From an uncultured Pseudomonadota bacterium (GTDB lineage: Bacteria > Pseudomonadota > Gammaproteobacteria > Methylococcales > Methylomonadaceae): a DNA stretch of 28,696 nucleotides. Under the pieces are notes generated by a model. It saw only the letters and a program-made list of their open reading frames with translations. It had not been told where the DNA came from and made no database searches. Made by a program: the position numbers and the translations under genes. Below, one piece after another: positions 15,592 to 23,170 of this stretch (position 1 is its first letter; every line of letters begins with the position of its first letter). The DNA lies in assembly GCA_903953455.1 (NCBI GenBank), contig CAJBJW010000032.1, forward strand, positions 1-28,696, written 5' to 3'.

Positions 15592-16633
15592 TTGATAGAT
15601 AACTGCCATCTTGAATATGTTCACACCACACAAGATTATCTAAATACCATTGAACGGTTTTACGTAACCCCGTTTCAAATGTTTCAAGTGGTGTCCATTG
15701 CAATTCGCGGGCAATTTTGCTCGCGTCAATGGCATAGCGTAAATCATGCCCAGGTCGATCTGTCACATACGTGATTAAATCAGCATAATGCACTACATCA
15801 TTAGGCTTTTCAGGTTTTAACTCATCAAGAATAGCGCAAATTGTCTGAACGACTGTCAGATTTGTTTTTTCGTTATGTCCGCCAATATTGTAGGTTTCAC
15901 CAATCGCACCGCGCTCTAATACAGTGAGTAATGCACGTGCATGGTCGTCAACATATAGCCAGTCGCGAATTTGCTGTCCATTGCCATATACAGGTAAAGG
16001 TTTTCCTGCAATCGCATTTAAAATCACCACGGGAATTAATTTTTCAGGGAACTGATAATGACCATAATTATTTGAGCAATTTGTGACAATCACAGGCAAC
16101 CCAAAGGTACGCAGCCAAGCACGAACGAGATGATCTGAACTTGCTTTTGATGCAGAATAAGGTGAACTAGGTGCGTAAGGCGTTGTTTCGGTGAATAAAT
16201 CGGATGTGCCATGTAAATCACCAAATACTTCATCCGTTGAAATATGATGAAAACGAAAAGCTTGTTTTTTATCACCTTCAAGTTGCGACCAATATTGCCG
16301 CGCCGCCTCAAGCAACGTGTATGTTCCAACAATGTTAGTTTCAATAAATGCTGCAGGTTTATCAATAGAGCGATCCACGTGCGACTCCGCAGCTAAGTGC
16401 ATCACCGCATCAGGAGAATGTATGTTAAAAAGGTGCGTTAGCGCCTGTGCATCACAAATATCGACTCGCTCAAACACATAACGCGAATTATCTGAAATAG
16501 ACGCAAGCGATTCTAAATTTCCTGCGTAAGTTAACTTATCAACATTGACTACACTATGCGAGGTTTCGTTGATTAAATAGCGAATCAATGCCGAACCAAT
16601 AAAACCTGCTCCACCGGTAATAAAAATTTTCAA
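15569..16633 (-). CDS. rfbB: dTDP-glucose 4,6-dehydratase
   Basis: Second step of dTDP-L-rhamnose synthesis (RmlB). Rossmann motif TGGAGFIGSAL at the N-terminus, HLAAESHVDRS, the ISTDEVFGDL segment with the active-site Asp-Glu, catalytic YSASK, and NNYGHYQFPEKLIP. About 354 residues, the normal length. Start: no ATG is available. A TTG at 16633 overlaps the rfbD stop (TTGA) and has GGAAG at 16641-16645, seven bases upstream, giving the expected MKIFITGG; another TTG at 16651 would add six residues. It is the last gene of the long minus-strand run and converges on the EEP-family gene. Confidence 0.95.
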   Translation of the reverse strand: MKIFITGGAGFIGSALIRYLINETSHSVVNVDKLTYAGNLESLASISDNSRYVFERVDICDAQALTHLFNIHSPDAVMHLAAESHVDRSIDKPAAFIETNIVGTYTLLEAARQYWSQLEGDKKQAFRFHHISTDEVFGDLHGTSDLFTETTPYAPSSPYSASKASSDHLVRAWLRTFGLPVIVTNCSNNYGHYQFPEKLIPVVILNAIAGKPLPVYGNGQQIRDWLYVDDHARALLTVLERGAIGETYNIGGHNEKTNLTVVQTICAILDELKPEKPNDVVHYADLITYVTDRPGHDLRYAIDASKIARELQWTPLETFETGLRKTVQWYLDNLVWCEHIQDGSYLSTTLQNES

Positions 16634-17511
16634 AACAATTCTTCCATACAAAGTTTAAGAGACGTTTCCCACGTTGGCATGACTATGCCAAAACGCTGTG
16701 TTAATTTGTCCGTACAAAGACGCGAGTTTAAAGGCCTTTTTGCAGGTGTTGGATACTGTGACGTTGGAATAGGTGAGATAACGTGTGTTTTTAGCTGGCA
16801 ATGTGGCGATGCAAATTCAACAATTTTTTGAGCAAACCCATGCCACGATGTGTCACCTGCGCTGGTGAGATGAAATACACCAGAAACAAATTTTCTCGCT
16901 GCTCGCTCTTGCTGAACTTGCTTGATAATATGTGCTGTTGTTTGCGCAATCACCCGCGCCCATGTGGGTGCACCTATTTGATCAGCAACAATATTTAACG
17001 TATCTCGCTCTGCAGCAAGACGCAATATACTTTTCAAGAAATTCTGCCCCCGCGCCGCAAATACCCAGGTTGTTCGCAAAATCAAATAATCTGCCCCGCT
17101 GGTAATAATAGCGTTTTCTCCCGCCAATTTACTTTCGCCGTATACATTCAAAGGATTGACTGCATCATCTTCAAGATAAGGCACATTTTTTGCGCCATCG
17201 AAAATATAGTCAGTCGAATAATGAATAAGCAAAGCGCCTATTTTTTTCGCTTCCTGCGCAATGGCATCAACGGCTGTGGCATTACATAAAAATGCACTTT
17301 CCTGATCACTTTCCGCCTTATCAACGGCGGTATAGGCAACGGCATTCACAATGACATCGGGTCGAATAGTCTGAATAGTCTGGCGCAATGCCTCAAGATT
17401 GACAAAATCAATTTGCTGACGATCAAGTGCAATGACCTCACCTAACGGCAATAAAGTCCGTGCTAACTCCCAGCCAACTTGCCCATTTTTGCCCAGTAAT
17501 AAGATTTTCAT
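16630..17511 (-). CDS. rfbD: dTDP-4-dehydrorhamnose reductase
   Basis: NAD(P)H-dependent last step of dTDP-L-rhamnose synthesis (RmlD). The 293 residues show the N-terminal GKNGQVGWEL nucleotide motif, NAVAYTAVDKAE, STDYIFDG (Thr-Asp of the active site), the catalytic YGESK and the RTTWVF segment. It overlaps rfbC and rfbB by four bases each, so the three are translationally coupled. The normal partner rfbA (glucose-1-phosphate thymidylyltransferase) is missing from this cluster. Confidence 0.95.
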   Translation of the reverse strand: MKILLLGKNGQVGWELARTLLPLGEVIALDRQQIDFVNLEALRQTIQTIRPDVIVNAVAYTAVDKAESDQESAFLCNATAVDAIAQEAKKIGALLIHYSTDYIFDGAKNVPYLEDDAVNPLNVYGESKLAGENAIITSGADYLILRTTWVFAARGQNFLKSILRLAAERDTLNIVADQIGAPTWARVIAQTTAHIIKQVQQERAARKFVSGVFHLTSAGDTSWHGFAQKIVEFASPHCQLKTHVISPIPTSQYPTPAKRPLNSRLCTDKLTQRFGIVMPTWETSLKLCMEELF

Positions 17512-18053
17512 TCAAATACCGGCGCTTCATGTAAAGAAAGACCTTGCTGATCTTTTAGAGATAAAATAGGCTCGCCCTCAAAAGGCCATACAATGCCGAT
17601 TTCACTGTCATCAAATCGAACACATCGTTCAAATTCAGGGGCGTAATAATCGGTGGTTTTGTAGAGAAAATCAGCCGTTTCAGACAAGACTAAAAATCCA
17701 TGTGCAAAACCCGCTGGCACCCAAAATTGACGATGATTTTCACCGCTTAACTCAACGCCATGCCATTGACCAAAAGTTGGAGACGTGCGACGCAAATCCA
17801 CCGCCACATCAAACACGCGACCACTGGTAACTCGAACTAATTTCCCTTGTGGTTGCTGAATTTGATAATGCAAACCACGCAAGACATTCTGACTTGAGCG
17901 CGAATGATTATCTTGAACAAATGTCACATCTAAACCCGTTAAATTCTGAAATGTTTTTTGATTAAAACTTTCCATAAAAAAACCGCGTGAATCCCCAAAT
18001 ACGTTGGGCTCAAAAATCAATAGATCAGCAATAGGCGTTTTAATTAAATTCAT
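17508..18053 (-). CDS. rfbC: dTDP-4-dehydrorhamnose 3,5-epimerase
   Basis: RmlC epimerase of dTDP-rhamnose synthesis, a 181-residue cupin. Seen: FGDSRGFFMESF, the QDNHSRSS and LRGLHYQ active-site block (His), QGKLVRVTSGRVFDVAVDLR, and WVPAGFAHGFLVLS, then YKTTDYYAP. It follows lptG after 31 bases. The ATG at 18053 has no visible Shine-Dalgarno; a TATAAT lies just before it, too close to serve this start as a -10 box. Confidence 0.95.
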   Translation of the reverse strand: MNLIKTPIADLLIFEPNVFGDSRGFFMESFNQKTFQNLTGLDVTFVQDNHSRSSQNVLRGLHYQIQQPQGKLVRVTSGRVFDVAVDLRRTSPTFGQWHGVELSGENHRQFWVPAGFAHGFLVLSETADFLYKTTDYYAPEFERCVRFDDSEIGIVWPFEGEPILSLKDQQGLSLHEAPVFE

Positions 18054-18084
18054 AAATTATATAGCGTTTTATTATTAAAATAAG

Positions 18085-19161
18085 TTAGATGACACGTTTT
18101 ATCGCATAAATACTCAGCGAGCTCACCAGTGCACTAGGCAATAAAACAATGATTAATGGATTGATATCGTAAATCAATCCCAAATGTCCAAAAATATGAT
18201 CGACAATATTAAAGCTCATTCCTATTACAATCCCAATCATCATGCGTCCTCCTACATCAATTCCTCGCCTAATACCTATTACAAAAGGGGTGGCCACAAT
18301 TAACATGACAAAAATAACCAACGGATTAAAGACACGTTCCCAAAAAGCCAATTGAAATTTCTGTGCCTTTTGATGATTATTTTTCAAAAAATCAATGTAA
18401 TGCGATAAATCAATGAGTGATAAATTGTCAGGATTGACTACCGCTATTTGCATGAAATCGGGTGCAATGTTGGTTTGCCACATTTTCTGATTTTGCTTAT
18501 TTGCCAGCATTTGTGTTGTTGAGATGGTCGATTGCATAATATCTTCAAGAAGCCATTCATTCGATTTAACATACACGGCATTTTGCGCATGAGTAACAGA
18601 CTTTAAATGAGGCTGGTCTTGCAAAAATGTTGAATCGTAAATACTAATATCTGCAAGTTCCCCATTTTCTTTAACGTGACGAATATTGATAAATTGCTCA
18701 CCTTCACGCAACCAAAGTCCATATTTTGCATGCATCACAAGCGGTTTATGTTGCGCAACTGCTCTTAGCATTTGCGCCTGAGCTTCAGTTGTAGGGGCAA
18801 TCAACTCACTAATACAAAATGCAAAAATCGCCAAAATAATCCCAGCGACTAAAGTCGACCTTACAATCGCTAAAATGGACACTCCCGCTGCGCGCATAGC
18901 AACTAATTCACGATTATTCCCCATTGAACCTAATACAAACAAACTCCCGAGCAATGCCGAAGAAGGGACTAATTCATAACAAACACGTGGAGAGGTCAAC
19001 GCAAGATAAGTAAAAATATCTGATAAATTATAACTTCCCTTCCCTAAACTTTTGAGTTCATCGGTTAACGTAAATAAATTAAATAACGTCAAAAGCAAAA
19101 TCAAGGCAATAAAAGAACCTTTGAGAATTTCTTTTACAATATAGCGCGTTAACACATTCAT
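18085..19161 (-). CDS. lptG: LPS export permease LptG
   Basis: Inner-membrane permease of the LptB2FG ABC transporter, which extracts LPS and passes it to LptC/LptA. The 358 residues have the family layout: N-terminal helices (VLTRYIVKEILKGSF, ALILLLTLFNLF), the YELVPSSALLGSLFVLG and RELVAMRAAGVS segments, a periplasmic beta-jellyroll (about 130-260), and three to four C-terminal helices. The RELVAMRAAG coupling region separates LptG from LptF, which has NEMAAISSAG. Its ATG overlaps the lptF stop. LptB and LptC are not in the window. Confidence 0.93.
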   Translation of the reverse strand: MNVLTRYIVKEILKGSFIALILLLTLFNLFTLTDELKSLGKGSYNLSDIFTYLALTSPRVCYELVPSSALLGSLFVLGSMGNNRELVAMRAAGVSILAIVRSTLVAGIILAIFAFCISELIAPTTEAQAQMLRAVAQHKPLVMHAKYGLWLREGEQFINIRHVKENGELADISIYDSTFLQDQPHLKSVTHAQNAVYVKSNEWLLEDIMQSTISTTQMLANKQNQKMWQTNIAPDFMQIAVVNPDNLSLIDLSHYIDFLKNNHQKAQKFQLAFWERVFNPLVIFVMLIVATPFVIGIRRGIDVGGRMMIGIVIGMSFNIVDHIFGHLGLIYDINPLIIVLLPSALVSSLSIYAIKRVI

Positions 19162-20252
19162 ACAGATTTACCACGATTTCCAAATGATTGTTTCAACCAT
19201 TTCCAACCGTAAAAACGCGCTAACAAAAGACAGCCAAGCACAAGCAACAAACCATTCACGCTCGCCAAACCCATCCACGCTGGAATCGTCTGTTTTAATA
19301 CCCAACTCTGTGAAACGCTTAGCAGATTTCCATAACTAAAATAAATGATAAATCCAATAAGCATATTTCCATAAACACCCCCACGCGGGGAAAGTTCCGC
19401 TAGCGGTACAGCAATAAATCCAAGCAATAAAATACCTAAAGGAATCGCAAATCGACGTTGTATTTCAGCTATATCAACGCTAGCGGAAGATTGCCAAAGG
19501 TCGCTAAATGCCGCGGCCTGTTTTCCACTCACTAAGGGCGAAACTTTCGTATCAATACGAACAGCATATTCATCAAATTTCTCAATCGCGTAATTCAAAT
19601 CCCCTACTTTTCCTTGTACACGCTCACCTTGATTTAAAATAATGTACTGCCCGTCTTCTAAGTTAGCTAAATAGCCAGAATGTGCATTAATAATAGCTAC
19701 GCTGTCATTTTGTCTATGCTGTACAAAAATATGCTCTAATTGTTTATCTGCCGTTATTTTTTCAACATAAAAAACGATATCGCCATGACTATATTCGCTG
19801 AATTTTCCAGCTACTAAGCCGCGTATATCGGCTGACTCTTGATCATGATGCGTGCGCAATTCAATTTGATTTTCTGCCCAAGGTGCCACATTCATAGACA
19901 AGTAACCAGCTCCAATACTTAATGGAAAAAGAACTAGAAAAATGGCGCGGTAAATGGTGAACACACCGCCACCCGCAGATGAAATAGCTGCCATTTCATT
20001 ATCTCGATACATTCGCCCAAGCACCATCAGCAGAGCCATAAATGTTGCTGCGGGCAGAAACGTCACGCAGGCTATTAACATCTTTAGACCCAAAATAACT
20101 AGTAAGGTATCACTTGCAATTTGCCCTTCAATCACTTGATCAAGCACACGAATAAATTTTCGACTAACAATAATTACCACAAGGACTGATAGAACAGCCG
20201 ATAAAGTTTTCACCAAATCGCGCATAATCATTTTATTTAAAACGCCAATCAA
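19158..20252 (-). CDS. lptF: LPS export permease LptF
   Basis: Partner permease of LptG in the LPS transporter. The 364 residues have the same arrangement of N-terminal helices, the LGRMYRDNEMAAISSAG coupling segment, a periplasmic domain containing GKFSEYSHGDIVFYVEKI, and C-terminal helices with RFAIPLGILLLGFIAVPLAE. Start: the codon at 20250-20252 is TTG, with AGGAG (20262-20266) nine bases before it; the first in-frame ATGs are 21 and 27 bases further in and have no such site. A TTG start is therefore preferred, but MIMRDLV from an internal ATG would also fit the family. Confidence 0.93.
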   Translation of the reverse strand: MIGVLNKMIMRDLVKTLSAVLSVLVVIIVSRKFIRVLDQVIEGQIASDTLLVILGLKMLIACVTFLPAATFMALLMVLGRMYRDNEMAAISSAGGGVFTIYRAIFLVLFPLSIGAGYLSMNVAPWAENQIELRTHHDQESADIRGLVAGKFSEYSHGDIVFYVEKITADKQLEHIFVQHRQNDSVAIINAHSGYLANLEDGQYIILNQGERVQGKVGDLNYAIEKFDEYAVRIDTKVSPLVSGKQAAAFSDLWQSSASVDIAEIQRRFAIPLGILLLGFIAVPLAELSPRGGVYGNMLIGFIIYFSYGNLLSVSQSWVLKQTIPAWMGLASVNGLLLVLGCLLLARFYGWKWLKQSFGNRGKSV

Positions 20253-20273
20253 AAAAACATACTCCTCAAAATA

Positions 20274-21575
20274 TTACACGCTAACAGATAACTTTTCATA
20301 ACGCCAAAGCCACGCCACTAAAAAAACAGCTGGCAATCCAATCAATGATGCATACACAAAAAAATCAATATAACCAAAACGGTCTACGATTAATCCCGAA
20401 AAACCACCTAATAACTGTGCTGGAAATGTCATCAGCGAACTAAATAACGCATATTGCGTAGCAGTGTGACCACTACTGGTTAAACCTGATAAATAAGCAA
20501 TAAATACAGCTGTCGCAAAACCACCACTTAAATTATCCGCGCTAATGACCGATGCGAGTATCGTCAAACTGGGTGGCGTATTTGCCATAAATGCAAACAA
20601 TAAATTCGTACTAGCCGTGGCAATCGCGCCCAAAAACAATGGTCGCATCACGCCGTATCGCGCCACAAAAACGCCACCCAGCGTAGCTCCCGCAATCGTC
20701 ATAAAAAAGCCGAATACTTTACCAATTTCTGCAATGTCTTTTTTATTAAAACCCAAATCTAAATAAAACGGATTTGCCATGACGCCCATAGTCACGTCAC
20801 TCATTTTGTAAATGGCAATCAACAGTAAAATTAACCACGCCAAACTCCCCTGACGCGAGAAAAAATCGGTAAAAGGATGAATGACAGCATCACGCACTTG
20901 ATTTATAAATGATGTTTTCGAAATATCAACAACTGATTGTTCAACAATCGGTGCAGGCAAACAAAGTGTGGTGATAACACCTAAGCTCATTAGTGCAGCC
21001 ATCACATAATAGGAAATGTGCCAGTTATAAAACTCTGCAATATAAAATGAACCCGCGCCTGCTACTAAAAGTGCTAATCGATAGCCTAACACATACGTTG
21101 CCGCCATCGCACCTTGATAATTGAGTTGAGTGGATTCAATACGAAATGCATCAATACTCACGTCCTGTGTTGCTGAGCAAAAAGCAACCAGTACCGCGCA
21201 AGCGGCAATAATCGTTAATTGCGTATGCGAATCCGTACTCGCCATGCCAATTAAACCAGCCATAATTCCGAGCTGAGCTACCAGCATCCAACTTCGACGC
21301 TGTCCTAAAAGTCGTGTTAATACCGGTAAACGGACTTTATCCACAACAGGTGACCAAAGGATTTTGACCGAATAAGTCACACTGACCCAACTAAAAAAAC
21401 CAATGACAGAGCGTTCAACGCCCTCATCACGCAGCCACGCAGAAAGCGTTGAAAAAACGAGCAAATAAGGAAGTCCCGCAGAAAATCCCAGCGCAATCAT
21501 ACTCAATACACGCGACTGCATATAAACAGCAAAGGCGTTGCGCCAAGTTTTGGGTTTATTATTTTTCAAATTCAT
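20274..21575 (-). CDS. ampG: AmpG-like muropeptide permease (MFS)
   Basis: Major-facilitator protein of the AmpG type, which imports GlcNAc-anhydroMurNAc peptides for cell-wall recycling. The 433 residues have about 12 hydrophobic segments. The N-terminal LGFSAGLPYLLVFSTLSAWL signature, WSPVVDKVRLP and LGQRRSWM are typical of AmpG, as is ATQDVSIDAFRIE. It begins inside the last codons of uvrC (17-base overlap) and is followed by lptF after 21 bases. A role in beta-lactamase induction cannot be inferred; no ampC or ampR is seen. Confidence 0.9.
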   Translation of the reverse strand: MNLKNNKPKTWRNAFAVYMQSRVLSMIALGFSAGLPYLLVFSTLSAWLRDEGVERSVIGFFSWVSVTYSVKILWSPVVDKVRLPVLTRLLGQRRSWMLVAQLGIMAGLIGMASTDSHTQLTIIAACAVLVAFCSATQDVSIDAFRIESTQLNYQGAMAATYVLGYRLALLVAGAGSFYIAEFYNWHISYYVMAALMSLGVITTLCLPAPIVEQSVVDISKTSFINQVRDAVIHPFTDFFSRQGSLAWLILLLIAIYKMSDVTMGVMANPFYLDLGFNKKDIAEIGKVFGFFMTIAGATLGGVFVARYGVMRPLFLGAIATASTNLLFAFMANTPPSLTILASVISADNLSGGFATAVFIAYLSGLTSSGHTATQYALFSSLMTFPAQLLGGFSGLIVDRFGYIDFFVYASLIGLPAVFLVAWLWRYEKLSVSV

Positions 21576-23163
21576 CTCGTAATTTCATCGCACGTTTTTT
21601 TCTATTGTAGCCAATGGAGAAATCATGCGTCGCATCTCGAATACGGCGCAAAAGTAACATCATACGCGTATTCTGGTTAAAAATAAGAGGATCTGATTTC
21701 AATGGAAAGTAAATTTCTTCTTGTTTTTTTGCTAATCCAATGAGCGGAATGGATAAATCTAACGCATTGAGTGCATGAAACGCCGCATTCACTTGTCCAA
21801 GTCCCCCATCAATCACAATCAAATTGGGCAATGACTTTTCTTCTTCCATCAGTCGCGTATATCGACGCGTCACCACTTCTCGCATACTGGCAAAATCGTC
21901 TGCGTGCACCACTGTTTTGAGTTCAAAGTGGCGAAATCCGTTTTTATTGGCTTTCATATCAATAAATTGGGTCATGCCCGATACGATATGCTCATTACCT
22001 AAATTGGAAATATCAAAACATTCAATCACACGTGGCAATGTTTCTAAGTTCAATGCCTGTTGCAAATCAAAAAGCGCACTGTCGTGATCAATATTGCTTT
22101 CACTATTTTTTTCCGCTAATTTTACCAGTGCCAGTTTATTTCCACGCAGCGGCAATGTGAAGACAACCTTTCCACCACGCAACTGTGACAATACCGTTTC
22201 CAAACTCTCTTTTTCTGCGTCATCCCCCCAAATGGGTTGATTGACAATAATTTCATGAGGCAGCGTATTTGTTTGATAAAACGCCATCACAAACGCTTGT
22301 TTGATTCGTGTTTCGTAATCTACGCAAAAATTTTGCTTAGTGGATAATACACCACGTTTGATCCCAAATCGTACAATGTGCATTTGCTCACCTTGTCGAT
22401 CAAACGCAATCACATCTTGATTTTGCGTATTTTGAGCGTCAATAATTTGCTTTTTCTCGAGATTTTGCAGTCGATTGAGTTGATTTCGAATTTCAAGCGC
22501 TCGCTCAAACTTTTGCTCATCGGAAGCTCGTTGCATTTCACTTGTTAAAAATCTCAGTGTTTCTTTTAAATTCCCATTTAATAATTGCCTCGCGCGATCT
22601 ACCTGCTTTGCGTATTCGATTTGGCTGACATTACCAATACACGGAGCAGTACAGCGATGAATATGGAAATTTAAACACGCCTTTTTCGGAAGTGTTTTGC
22701 AATCGCGTAATTTAAAAATCTGAATCACCATTCTCTGCAATTCAGCACGCAGGTGCCCGTCCGTATAAGCACCGAAAACCTCCATTTTAGCGGTCGGTTT
22801 GCGTGTCGTAAAAATACGAGGATACGCATCTTTACTCAATGCAATATAGGCAAACGTTTTAGCATCTTTGAGCGCGATGTTATATTTAGGCTGATACTGC
22901 TTAATTAAACGATTTTCCAGCATCAACGCTTCAACTTCGTTATCAACAATAATCCAGTCAATTTGCCGAATCTGCACCACTAGGCGCCGTGTTTTAATAG
23001 GCAATAAATGCTGACTGGAAAAATAGCTTTTCACGCGAGCGCGTAAATTTTTCGCTTTTCCACAATACAGCACATCGCCTTCGGCATTTTTGTATAAATA
23101 GACACCCGTTTTACTGGGAACGTCTGCCGACTTAAAATCGCGAATCGCGTCAATAAAAATCAT
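21559..23163 (-). CDS. uvrC: Excinuclease subunit UvrC, C-terminal (HhH)2 domain absent
   Basis: Makes both incisions in nucleotide-excision repair. Seen in 534 residues: GIY-YIG nuclease domain (G20-V21-Y22, Y33-C34-G35, R41/R43, E83, N95), four Cys (155, 163, 171, 175) placed like the Fe-S ligands described for E. coli UvrC, the UVR motif that contacts UvrB (about 202-236), and the RNase H-like nuclease domain with D384, D452 and H513. E. coli UvrC has about 610 residues; here the protein stops shortly after RDATHDFSIG and RKKR, exactly where the tandem helix-hairpin-helix domain should start. ampG overlaps the last 17 bases, so no remnant follows. Both nuclease centres look intact. Confidence 0.95.
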   Translation of the reverse strand: MIFIDAIRDFKSADVPSKTGVYLYKNAEGDVLYCGKAKNLRARVKSYFSSQHLLPIKTRRLVVQIRQIDWIIVDNEVEALMLENRLIKQYQPKYNIALKDAKTFAYIALSKDAYPRIFTTRKPTAKMEVFGAYTDGHLRAELQRMVIQIFKLRDCKTLPKKACLNFHIHRCTAPCIGNVSQIEYAKQVDRARQLLNGNLKETLRFLTSEMQRASDEQKFERALEIRNQLNRLQNLEKKQIIDAQNTQNQDVIAFDRQGEQMHIVRFGIKRGVLSTKQNFCVDYETRIKQAFVMAFYQTNTLPHEIIVNQPIWGDDAEKESLETVLSQLRGGKVVFTLPLRGNKLALVKLAEKNSESNIDHDSALFDLQQALNLETLPRVIECFDISNLGNEHIVSGMTQFIDMKANKNGFRHFELKTVVHADDFASMREVVTRRYTRLMEEEKSLPNLIVIDGGLGQVNAAFHALNALDLSIPLIGLAKKQEEIYFPLKSDPLIFNQNTRMMLLLRRIRDATHDFSIGYNRKKRAMKLRDEFEK

Positions 23164-23170
23164 AAGAAAA

